The position numbers and the translations under genes are program-made. Positions 1 through 6,223 of a stretch of 34,639 nt of DNA are shown here, piece by piece. The stretch is taken from contig JAINDL010000009.1 of assembly GCA_019931245.1 (NCBI GenBank), positions 1 through 34,639 of the forward strand, written 5' to 3'. The stretch is from Bryobacteraceae bacterium CoA2 C42 (GTDB lineage Bacteria > Acidobacteriota > Terriglobia > Bryobacterales > Bryobacteraceae). Position 1 is the stretch's first letter, and each line of letters opens with the position of its first letter. Under the pieces are notes generated by a model. The model made no database searches, was not told the DNA's origin, and saw only the letters and a list, made by a program, of their open reading frames with translations.

Positions 1-367
1 GCTGCACGAGTTGCCACTGCTTGCCGTTCTTCACCCAGACCAGCAGCACGGTCAACTCCACATTCGGGCTCGCAATCGAAGTCACGCGGGCCCGGACAGT
101 GGCCGTCTTGCCGTAGACCTTGATCGACTCGCTGTGCACCTGAAAGTTCGGCTTGCCCTTGGCGATCGCCGCCAGCGCGGTGGCCTTGTCTTCGAGGAGA
201 GCGTTCGAGTGGCTATACTGCAGTTCGGGGGCGAACAGCTTGTCGAGCGTAGCGGTGTCGCCCGCCTTGGCCGCCTTCACAAACTCGGCGTGCGCCGCCT
301 TCACTTCGTTTTCCGCCTGGCCGAAGCTCAGCGCGGCCAGCATAAAGAATCCTAGGATCGTTTTCAT
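1..367 (-). CDS. SnoaL/DUF4440-like small secreted protein (3' end cut by window)
   Basis: The minus-strand reading frame opens at an ATG at 367 and runs off the left edge, giving about 122 residues with no stop. Residues 1-16 form a short hydrophobic leader (MKTILGFFMLAALSFG). The mature part begins with an alpha-helical stretch followed by a pattern typical of NTF2-fold DUF4440/SnoaL-like proteins: a helix with 'LDKLFAPELQYSHSN', a 'VHSESIKVYGKTATVRARV' strand pair, then 'ELTVLLVWVKNGKQWQLV'. Such proteins are small cone-shaped domains of varied or unknown role. It follows the DHDPS-like gene by 14 bp in the same direction, so co-transcription is likely. The missing C-terminus should be only a few residues. 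The family call rests on pattern recognition. No specific function can be assigned. Confidence 0.7.
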   Translation of the reverse strand, partial: MKTILGFFMLAALSFGQAENEVKAAHAEFVKAAKAGDTATLDKLFAPELQYSHSNALLEDKATALAAIAKGKPNFQVHSESIKVYGKTATVRARVTSIASPNVELTVLLVWVKNGKQWQLVQ

Positions 368-381
368 GGAACCCGATCATA

Positions 382-1128
382 TCAACTCTTGAGATCGTGC
401 AGCGCCGCGGTGATCGCCGGCTTGATCCATTCGGCCAGCGGAGTCCACGGCAGGCGGGGGACGCCGCCGTAGTAGCTGTTGCCGTCCATGGCGCACTTCA
501 GCGCCGGGACGCCGTGCGCTTCGACGAGGGCGACGAGCGGCCGGATGCGCTGCTGCCAGTCGGTGCCGGCCTCGTGTTCGCGCTGCCGGAAGGCCTCCCA
601 GATCAGTTGGACGGAATACGGAATCGCGTTGGCCACCGGCACGACGGCCGCACTGGCGCCGCCCTCGAAGGCGGCAAACAGGTTGGCAGCGTTCTGTGCC
701 AACGCCACGGGCAGGATGTTCGGATGCGCCGGGGCCGGTTCGCCGTCCACCAGTACCGGAACGCGCGCCCCGTCGGCCACGGCGCGGTAGTACAACTGCC
801 GGGTCTCGCCCGTGTATTCGGCCGCCGCCCGGACGAAGGCAAAGTGGTAGCCGAGTTCCGCCGCGCGGTTGGCCAGCGCCACCGTCTCCCGCACGCTCGG
901 CGCCGAGGCCGCCGCGCCCAGCAGTTTGCCCGGCTTGGTACTCGCCGCCACCCACTCCCACACCAGCGGCTTCTCTTCGGAGGTCAGCACCGCTTCGCCG
1001 GCCACGTAGCCGGCCAGCGCGATCGCGTTCAACCGCTCGACGTTACTCTTCAGCTTGGCCTTGTAGACGTCGCCGCGATGATCGAACGGCGTCGAAACCG
1101 GAACGAGAATGCCCTGAATTTTCAGCAT
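382..1128 (-). CDS. DapA/DHDPS-fold protein lacking catalytic residues
   Basis: A 248-residue protein whose N-terminus (MLKIQGILVPVSTPF) and overall order match the dihydrodipicolinate synthase / N-acetylneuraminate lyase TIM-barrel family, which is normally about 290 residues. Several family landmarks are altered. The GTTGE loop reads YVAGE (residues 41-45). The tyrosine normally followed by N-V-P is replaced in 'VPVLVDGEP' (123-131). The strand with the Schiff-base lysine is missing, because the text jumps from 'LAQNAANL' straight to 'FAAFEGGASAAVVPVANAIP', which aligns after that strand. There is no lysine at all between residues 69 and 210. The C-terminal part is preserved, including 'HGVPALKCAMDGNSYYGG'. 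A DapA-type aldolase or lyase reaction therefore seems unlikely; a divergent or non-enzymatic role is possible. It starts 14 nt after a strong hairpin downstream of atpE, and no good Shine-Dalgarno is seen. Confidence 0.75.
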   Translation of the reverse strand: MLKIQGILVPVSTPFDHRGDVYKAKLKSNVERLNAIALAGYVAGEAVLTSEEKPLVWEWVAASTKPGKLLGAAASAPSVRETVALANRAAELGYHFAFVRAAAEYTGETRQLYYRAVADGARVPVLVDGEPAPAHPNILPVALAQNAANLFAAFEGGASAAVVPVANAIPYSVQLIWEAFRQREHEAGTDWQQRIRPLVALVEAHGVPALKCAMDGNSYYGGVPRLPWTPLAEWIKPAITAALHDLKS

Positions 1129-1141
1129 ATAGAAACACGAA

Positions 1142-1176
1142 GGGCGCGGCGCTCCGAAGATCGGTGCGCCGCGCCC
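1142..1176 (-). terminator. Hairpin between atpE and the DapA-like gene, possible terminator or attenuator
   Basis: A perfect 11-bp inverted repeat (GGGCGCGGCGC at 1142-1152 and GCGCCGCGCCC at 1166-1176) encloses a 13-nt loop. On the minus strand it lies about 10 nt after the atpE stop and is followed by TTCGTGTTTCT, a weak U-rich tract. It probably ends or attenuates the ATP synthase transcript before the DapA-like gene, whose ATG is 14 nt further on. Confidence 0.6.
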
Positions 1177-1185
1177 GGAAAGAAA

Positions 1186-1464
1186 TCAGCCTTTGACGAA
1201 AACGATGACGAGGGTGAACAGCGCCAGCGACTCGATGAAGACGAGGCCCAGCAGACCGAGGCCACGGATCACCGTCGCCGCGCCGGGGTTGCGGGCGATG
1301 GCTTCGACCGCGCCGGCAATCGCCTTGCCTTGGCCGAGCGCGCACAGGCCCGAGGCAATGGCCATCGAGAAGGCGCTGGTGAGCACGATGCCGCCGTCAG
1401 CGGCCATCGAGGGGATCGCAAAGGCCATCAGTACGATGGCGAGGACAAACATTTTTCCGAACAT
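1186..1464 (-). CDS. atpE: ATP synthase F0 subunit c
   Basis: This 92-residue proteolipid forms the rotating c-ring of F-type ATP synthase and carries the coupling ion. Residues 1-22 form a hydrophobic, signal-like N-terminal extension ending in PSMAA. Helix 1 carries GQGKAIAGAVEAIARNP (44-60), including the conserved loop R-N-P. Helix 2 carries the ion-binding carboxylate E78 in VFIESLALF. Gln45 and Glu78 are 33 residues apart, as Q32 and E65 are in Ilyobacter tartaricus, and a serine follows the glutamate (S79). However, the positions matching T67 and Y70 of the Na+ enzyme are Leu80 and Phe83. The ATG has an AAAGGAG Shine-Dalgarno (minus strand 1480-1474) at about 9 nt. It is the last F0 gene of the operon, 107 bp after atpB. 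Subunits b and delta and all of F1 are absent here. Confidence 0.97.
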   Translation of the reverse strand: MFGKMFVLAIVLMAFAIPSMAADGGIVLTSAFSMAIASGLCALGQGKAIAGAVEAIARNPGAATVIRGLGLLGLVFIESLALFTLVIVFVKG

Positions 1465-1571
1465 AGGGTGTTGCTCCTTTGGGGTATGAATTGCGCTCAG
1501 GAGGTGGTTCCGTTCCTCCGTTGGGACGGGGAGGGCTCACACTGGCGCGGGGTTAATGCCAGATGAATCGT

Positions 1572-2303
1572 TTAGTGCTCGTCGCCCACCGCGGCGCCGA
1601 TGTAGATCAGCGTCAGCAGCGCGAAGACGTAGGCCTGAATGACCGAAATGAACACGTGCAGCCCCATGAAGGCCACCGGGACGATCAGATAGGTCAGGCT
1701 CAGGAAGACCAGCGTCACCTGCTCGCCGGCGAACATGTTGGCGAACAGACGTATCGTCAGCGAAACCGGACGGGCCGCGTGGCTGACAATCTCAATGGGC
1801 AGCATCAGCGGGGTCAACCACCAGATGGGACCCGTGAACTGGCTGATGTAGTGGCCGCCGTGCTGGCGGATGCCTTGAATGTTGTAGTAGAGGAAAGCGA
1901 GCAGGGCGATGCCGGCCGGAACGTAGTGGTACATCGTCGGCGATTCAAACGTGGGAATTACGCCCAACAGATTCGAAAACAGCACGAAAACGAAAAACGT
2001 GCCGGCGATCGGGATGTACTTCTTGTAGCCTTCGTGTACGTTGTCGTGCGCCTGTTCGCCCAAGAACTCGTACATGGCTTCGAGCACGTGCTGCAGTTTG
2101 CCGGGCGCCGTCATCGAAAAGCCGCTTTTGGCAATCGTAAACAGAATCACGATCAACACCGCCACCAGGATCTCCATGGTGATGTAGTTGGCCCACGGCC
2201 GGGCGTGGGTGGGCAGCCCTGCCGCGGAGAGAACGGAGTTGCCTAAACCGGCCAGATGATCGTTGAAGAGGGCGGTGAGCCAGAGCTCATGAGATTCGTG
2301 CAT
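1572..2303 (-). CDS. atpB: ATP synthase F0 subunit a
   Basis: This 243-residue integral membrane subunit a forms the ion half-channels next to the c-ring. The essential stator arginine is R185 in RPVSLTIRLFANMFAGE. Other family marks are the 'SNLLGVIPTFESPT' segment (110-123) and the C-terminal helix with 'VFISVIQAYVFALLTLIYIGAA' character, containing the conserved Gln223. Five to six membrane spans are visible. The N-terminal region has 'GLPTHARPWANYITMEIL', the periplasmic lead-in to the first helix. Its ATG overlaps the 3' end of atpI by 17 bp, so translation is probably coupled. An interval of 107 bp with its own Shine-Dalgarno precedes atpE, which may allow higher c-subunit expression. 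Confidence 0.97.
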   Translation of the reverse strand: MHESHELWLTALFNDHLAGLGNSVLSAAGLPTHARPWANYITMEILVAVLIVILFTIAKSGFSMTAPGKLQHVLEAMYEFLGEQAHDNVHEGYKKYIPIAGTFFVFVLFSNLLGVIPTFESPTMYHYVPAGIALLAFLYYNIQGIRQHGGHYISQFTGPIWWLTPLMLPIEIVSHAARPVSLTIRLFANMFAGEQVTLVFLSLTYLIVPVAFMGLHVFISVIQAYVFALLTLIYIGAAVGDEH

Positions 2304-2640
2304 AAATCAGTTGGTAGAGGGCTTCTCCCAGTGCCGCCGCGGCCGCCGTCAGCAGGCCGATCAGAAACGTAACCGGGGTAACCGCAAATATCTTGAGCAT
2401 AACATAGCCCACCCCGGCCAAGGCCGCCAAACGCAGACCCAGCAGGCCCGCGCGCGCCGGCGTCGGCCGGGAAAAAGCGCGTTCGAGCCAGCGGAAGTTA
2501 GCCCAGGCCGCCGCGGCGCCGCTCGCTACACCCAGCGCGGCCAGCCCGCCCCACCCCACGCCCGCCACCGCGGTAAACACCACGCCCCAGCCGGCAATGC
2601 CCCACTCCATCCGCCGCACCAAGGCCGCGTAGCCGTTCAC
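2287..2640 (-). CDS. atpI: ATP synthase subunit I-type membrane protein
   Basis: A 117-residue hydrophobic protein starting with GTG at 2640. That GTG overlaps the TGA of atpZ in a GTGA tetranucleotide. It shows four predicted membrane spans (about residues 12-30, 31-48, 63-83 and 86-108), with a basic cytoplasmic loop 'WLERAFSRPTPARAG' between spans 2 and 3. This topology and its place just upstream of atpB match the AtpI/ATP-synt_I family, a proposed assembly factor for the c-ring and possibly a Mg2+ handling partner. Sequence identity within this family is low, so the call depends mostly on context and topology. Confidence 0.85.
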   Translation of the reverse strand: MNGYAALVRRMEWGIAGWGVVFTAVAGVGWGGLAALGVASGAAAAWANFRWLERAFSRPTPARAGLLGLRLAALAGVGYVMLKIFAVTPVTFLIGLLTAAAAALGEALYQLIYARIS

Positions 2641-2864
2641 CGGGCGTCCTTATCCCGGTCAAACTCTTTGTTCAGTTTCCGGATCAGATCGCGCATCCCC
2701 GCAATTACCCCCACGATTAACCAGAACACCCCCCAGAACGTGGTCCCGAAGACATGGTCGAGCGCGGCGCCGATCCCGTAGCCCACCACCACGCTCACCG
2801 GCAAGATCAACGCCAGGTGCATGGCGTCGGAGATCATCCGGCCAACGCTGCGCTCCCGCTTCAC
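2637..2864 (-). CDS. atpZ: AtpZ/AtpQ-type F0 accessory membrane protein
   Basis: A small protein of 75 residues if it starts at the GTG at 2864, which overlaps the cytochrome stop as GTGA. ATG codons at 2837 and 2822 are alternative starts. It has two membrane helices: 'MHLALILPVSVVVGYGIGAALDHVFG' with the characteristic G-x-G-x-x-L-D turn, and 'WGVFWLIVGVIAGMRDLIRKLN' with the conserved G-x-x-x-G-x-R pattern. It ends in a charged tail (KEFDRDKDAR). This is the AtpZ (ATPase_gene1) family, which accompanies atpI-atpB-atpE in many bacteria and is reported to form a complex with AtpI. It lies between the hexaheme cytochrome and atpI, with 4-nt overlaps on both sides. Confidence 0.88.
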   Translation of the reverse strand: MKRERSVGRMISDAMHLALILPVSVVVGYGIGAALDHVFGTTFWGVFWLIVGVIAGMRDLIRKLNKEFDRDKDAR

Positions 2865-3367
2865 CGCGACGACACCGCCAGCGTATGCCGCGCATGGCAG
2901 TTCATGCAGGTCACCTTCGCCGCGCCCGCGCTCACCGGCGGCTGTTTGCACGCCGCCGGCGTCGAGGTGTGGCACCGCGCACAACCCGCCTGCGTCGCCG
3001 TCCATTCCTTCATATCGTGGTGACCGTGGCAGGTGCTGCAGTTGGCCGATTTCGCCGTCCGCTGGACCACCGCCGCATGATGTTTGCTCTGCATGTACTG
3101 GTTCTTTTCGAGCTGATGGCAGTTGCCGCACATGCCCGCCACCTCGTCGGGCGCCGCCACGCGCTCCGGCGGCGCCTCGCCGTTGCTTTTGCGGTGCTTC
3201 TCGCTCGGCCCGTGGCAGACGCCGCACTGCAGCCCCGCGCGCGAGTTGTGCTTGTGCTTGCTGAAGTCGGCAATCTGCTCGTTGTGGCACGGCGCGCAGT
3301 CCTGCTGTGCGTCTGTGCGAAACGAAGCCAACACCGGCAGCAAAACCAACCACAGCAGCCGGCTCAC
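2861..3367 (-). CDS. Periplasmic hexaheme c-type cytochrome
   Basis: A 168-residue protein starting with GTG at 3367, whose last two bases form a GTGA overlap with the stop of the upstream dehydrogenase. An N-terminal signal peptide (VSRLLWLVLLPVLASFRTDA) is followed by six CxxCH heme-attachment motifs at residues 24-28, 48-52, 80-84, 110-114, 129-133 and 154-158. Additional histidines (H39/H40 region, H97/H98, H116/H117, H161) could serve as distal heme ligands. The spacing resembles the multiheme cytochromes of the NapC/NrfB/doubled-CXXCH group, but I do not recognise a precise family. Its role is inferred as a periplasmic electron carrier. Its closest genomic partner is a Tat-exported FMN dehydrogenase translated in the same coupled chain, so it may accept electrons from that enzyme. 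Longer upstream in-frame starts overlap the dehydrogenase and do not look like signal peptides. Confidence 0.93.
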   Translation of the reverse strand: MSRLLWLVLLPVLASFRTDAQQDCAPCHNEQIADFSKHKHNSRAGLQCGVCHGPSEKHRKSNGEAPPERVAAPDEVAGMCGNCHQLEKNQYMQSKHHAAVVQRTAKSANCSTCHGHHDMKEWTATQAGCARCHTSTPAACKQPPVSAGAAKVTCMNCHARHTLAVSSR

Positions 3368-4506
3368 CCGAGCTTCCTCGTCACCAGGGTCCTTGTAATG
3401 TCGCCCGGCTTGGCCATCCCGGCCAGCGCCATGGCCAGTTTCAACTCGGCGTTCAGCATCCACAGCACCCGCTCGACGCCCGGCTGCCCGAACGCGCCCA
3501 GACCCCACAACGGCGCCCGGCCCACCAGCACGGCCTTGGCGCCCAGCGCCATCGCCTTCAGAATATCGGTGCCGCGGCGCAGCCCGCCGTCCATCAGCAC
3601 GGGCACGTTGCCTCCGACGGCGTCCACGCAGTCAGGCAGCGCCTCGAGCGTTCCCATGACGCCGTCGAGCTGCCGGCCGCCGTGGTTGGAGACGACAATG
3701 GCGTCCGCCCCGTGCTTCACCGCCAGCGCGGCGTCCTCCGGATGGATGATCCCCTTGACGATCACCGGGATCTTCGCCCCCTCCTTGAGCCAGGAGATCT
3801 GTTCCCAGGTCATCTGCGGCGTGTGCGGCTGCCACATGGCCGGCAGCGCCGGAGACTTCGGCGCCGGCTTCGGTTCGCCGTCCTTGGGCACCCCGGTCTG
3901 CATGTAGCCGTAGTCGAACCGGTTGCGGTTGTTGCGATCGCGGTTCGACTGGTATTGGTTGTCGACGGTGAGCGTGATGGCCCGGCCGCCGCCGTCTTCG
4001 ATGCGCCGTGCGTAGCCCCGGGCCTGCGCCTTGGTCGCCGCGCCGATCGTGTTGCTCCACCACAGCAGCGGCTCCCCTTTCTCAAGGATCTTCTGCACGC
4101 CGGTCGCCGAGCAGATCAGCGTCTTCGAGGCGAGCGCCGCCGCCGCCACCTTCTCATCGGCGCTTTCGATCACCAGGTTCTTGCCGCCGGTCGGCGCAAT
4201 GAGAATGGGACTCGCCAGCTTCATGCCGAGCAGGTCCACTTCGAGCGACACGTTCGAGACGTCGGTCATCACCCGCGGGCGCAGCGCGAACTTCCCGTAC
4301 GCCTCGCGGTTGGCCCGCAGCGTGTACTCGTCCTCAACGCCGCCGGCGATAAAGTCATAAGCCAGCTTGTGCATCTTCCGTTTGGCCACCTCCTCAAACT
4401 CGTGCACATTCACCGGGCCCATCAACTCATCGGGCACCGCGGCCGGCAACAGCGGCGATCCCGCCGCCAAGCCCACCAGGTTCCGCACCAATTCCCGCCG
4501 ATTCAT
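3364..4506 (-). CDS. Tat-exported FMN-dependent alpha-hydroxy-acid dehydrogenase (lactate/glycolate oxidase family)
   Basis: A 380-residue enzyme starting at the ATG at 4506, which overlaps the hemD stop as ATGA. The leader MNRRELVRNLVGLAAGSPLLPAA is Tat-like, so the protein is probably folded with FMN and then exported. The FMN-binding TIM barrel shows family marks: YDFIAGGVEDEYTLRANREAY (50-70), the FMN lysine region VIVKG (K251), and the catalytic SNHGGRQLD with His275 and Arg278. The MDGGLRRGTDILKAMALGA phosphate-binding segment follows at 305-323. The 'WFQLYV' substrate/FMN motif of glycolate and lactate oxidases is replaced by 'WWSNTIG' (149-155), so the usual Gln and active-site Tyr are changed. 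The substrate is therefore uncertain, although a 2-hydroxy acid such as lactate is likely from the family. A GTGA overlap with the hexaheme cytochrome suggests that the cytochrome, not O2, is the electron acceptor. Confidence 0.9.
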   Translation of the reverse strand: MNRRELVRNLVGLAAGSPLLPAAVPDELMGPVNVHEFEEVAKRKMHKLAYDFIAGGVEDEYTLRANREAYGKFALRPRVMTDVSNVSLEVDLLGMKLASPILIAPTGGKNLVIESADEKVAAAALASKTLICSATGVQKILEKGEPLLWWSNTIGAATKAQARGYARRIEDGGGRAITLTVDNQYQSNRDRNNRNRFDYGYMQTGVPKDGEPKPAPKSPALPAMWQPHTPQMTWEQISWLKEGAKIPVIVKGIIHPEDAALAVKHGADAIVVSNHGGRQLDGVMGTLEALPDCVDAVGGNVPVLMDGGLRRGTDILKAMALGAKAVLVGRAPLWGLGAFGQPGVERVLWMLNAELKLAMALAGMAKPGDITRTLVTRKLG

Positions 4507-5315
4507 CGTTTCGCCTCCAAGATCGCCGCCGCCTGTTCTCCGGCTTCTTTCACGAGAATGCCCATCTTCGGGTGCGACGGTTCCATATCGGCCTTTAATC
4601 CTATCTCTTCGAGCGCCTCCGATGTCGTGGGCCCGATCGAGCCGATCACCATCCGCCGCAGCGCGGGCAGCACGTCGACTCCCTCTTCGGCCGCCACCTG
4701 CAGCAGATGCGTCACCTGAATCGAGGTTGTGAGCAGCACCACGGCGAACTCTCCGGCCGCAATCCCCCGCGCCGCCGCCCGCAGTGGCGCCGTATCCTCC
4801 GGCAGCGCCCATTGGTAAACCGGCACCGGGGTCACCTCCGCCCCGGTCTCGCGCAGCGCGGCCAGCAAAGCCAGATTCGACTTGCCATACTCCTGCACGG
4901 CGATGCGCCGTTCGGTGCGCCCGCGCATCACCTGCATCAGCTCCCGCCAGGTGTTCGGCTCCGGGGCCATGGCCGCCGCGGGAACGTTCCACTCGCGCAG
5001 CACGGCCATCGGCTTCGGCCCCCGCGCCACCACGGGCCGCTTCCGTAACTCCGCGGCCAAGGCTCCTTCCGGCCAGCGCGTGGCGATCACGCGGTCGAGC
5101 GCCCGCGCGCCGACCCCCGTCAGCAGGATGACGAGATCGAACTCGCCGGCTTGCAACTGTTCGAAGAAGGCGAACGCTTCCGGGTTGTCAGCAATCGGCA
5201 CCTCCCGCATCGACGGCGCCACCGTCGCCACGCCCCCGTTCTTCTCCACCAGCACCGCCATCTCGGCCGCCCGCCGCGACTCGAGCGCCAGCACCCGCAA
5301 TCCGTCAAAACCCAT
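4503..5315 (-). CDS. hemD: Uroporphyrinogen-III synthase family protein
   Basis: A 270-residue protein with the two-lobed HemD fold. HemD closes hydroxymethylbilane with inversion of ring D to give uroporphyrinogen III, the precursor of heme, siroheme and cobalamin. Visible family marks are the N-terminal 'LRVLALESRRAAEMAVLVEKNGG', the first-lobe 'LVILLTGVGARAL' (about 61-73), the hinge 'PVVARGPKP', the second-lobe 'VVLLTTSIQVTHLLQ' and the C-terminal 'VIGSIGPTTSEALEEIGL...PSHPKMGILV'. Sequence conservation in HemD is low, but this last block is distinctive. It begins 4 bp after the upstream peroxiredoxin-like gene and overlaps the dehydrogenase by 4 nt. Its place directly ahead of a hexaheme cytochrome gene suggests that heme supply and cytochrome production are coordinated. 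Confidence 0.9.
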   Translation of the reverse strand: MGFDGLRVLALESRRAAEMAVLVEKNGGVATVAPSMREVPIADNPEAFAFFEQLQAGEFDLVILLTGVGARALDRVIATRWPEGALAAELRKRPVVARGPKPMAVLREWNVPAAAMAPEPNTWRELMQVMRGRTERRIAVQEYGKSNLALLAALRETGAEVTPVPVYQWALPEDTAPLRAAARGIAAGEFAVVLLTTSIQVTHLLQVAAEEGVDVLPALRRMVIGSIGPTTSEALEEIGLKADMEPSHPKMGILVKEAGEQAAAILEAKR

Positions 5316-5319
5316 GTCT

Positions 5320-6159
5320 CTAGGTTAGCTGGCAATAATCCGGCCGGTCGCCGGCCGTGGCGTGGCGGTACTCCTTCACAATCCGCCCGCCCCGCACAAG
5401 AAAGGCTCCCGGCATCTGAAACCCATCGCCTTCGAGAAACCCTACGCCGTGCTGCCGCCAGGCGAGGAAGCCGCGCCGCCAGACCGCCGGACCCAGCAGC
5501 TGCCACAGGCTCCCCCGCTGCAGCCCAAACGCTTTGTAGAGCGCCCGCTCCGGATCGCGCACCCGCTCGACGTCCGCCAAACCGTACCGGGCGAAGAACT
5601 CGTCCCCCGCGCCCATGTGCACGAGGACGATCTTCGTGCCATCAGCCTCAATCTGTCGCCGCTGCCGCGCGATGTCGGCCAGCGCTTCCCGGCAGAACGT
5701 ACAGCCCGCGTGCCGGAGAAACACGACGAGCGCGTCGCGATGCCGGGCCAGAAACGGCTCCGCCTCGCCCACCGGTCCGCGATCCCGCCACGCGCCCCGC
5801 AGAATGAGTGCGAACGGAATCAGCCAGATCAAATCGTTCGTGATGTTGTTCACCCCAAACCACCAGGAGAAGCGCCCCGCCACGGCCGCCTGCACGAACC
5901 CGATCGGTCCGAACAGTTTGCCCAGAAACCCCACCAGCACAATCGGCCAGTGGCGATACGGGTCAAGCGCGGCCAGCGCGTAGCCGACGCCGTACACCCC
6001 GACAATCATGGCGATACACTGCCACAACTCAGGGTAGTTCGGCCGCTCCATGCCAGCCCAATCAAACATCAGATGGGGCCAGAGCCCCACCAATAATCCC
6101 CAGCTGATGTTGTAGATTCCGGCCGCCAGCAACCAGCGCTTCATCCAGATTGGAGCCAT
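5320..6159 (-). CDS. Membrane-anchored peroxiredoxin-like (AhpC/TSA_2) protein
   Basis: A 279-residue two-part protein. About the first 125 residues form four hydrophobic segments (starting MKRWLLAAGIYNISWGLLVGLWP). The C-terminal half is a thioredoxin-fold domain of the AhpC/TSA_2 (PRX-like, SelL-related) group, with a redox motif 'FLRHAGCTFCREAL' giving a C153-x-x-C156 pair, and the later 'GDGFQMPGAFLVRGGRIV' strand-turn typical of peroxiredoxin-like folds. The likely role is thiol-dependent peroxide or disulfide chemistry at the membrane; the substrate is unknown. The start at 6159 is preferred because residues encoded further upstream are not membrane-like and would overlap the divergent TerC gene. 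ATG 6144 is an alternative. It is the first gene of the minus-strand operon leading to hemD and the F0 genes. Confidence 0.8.
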   Translation of the reverse strand: MAPIWMKRWLLAAGIYNISWGLLVGLWPHLMFDWAGMERPNYPELWQCIAMIVGVYGVGYALAALDPYRHWPIVLVGFLGKLFGPIGFVQAAVAGRFSWWFGVNNITNDLIWLIPFALILRGAWRDRGPVGEAEPFLARHRDALVVFLRHAGCTFCREALADIARQRRQIEADGTKIVLVHMGAGDEFFARYGLADVERVRDPERALYKAFGLQRGSLWQLLGPAVWRRGFLAWRQHGVGFLEGDGFQMPGAFLVRGGRIVKEYRHATAGDRPDYCQLT

Positions 6160-6223
6160 ACTTATGAGGACAGATGCGCAGAAACGGTTGCTGGTCGTGC
6201 TATCTTCAGGACACCAGCCCTGC

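Noticed and set aside
2861-3508. A longer start for the hexaheme cytochrome at 3508
   Set aside because: It would overlap the dehydrogenase gene by over 140 bp and the added residues are not signal-like; the GTG at 3367 gives a proper signal peptide and a 4-nt overlap.
6160-6223. A yybP-ykoY manganese riboswitch ahead of the TerC/YjbE gene
   Set aside because: The region is only about 64 bp and does not show the expected conserved loops; the divergent start at 6159 leaves no room.
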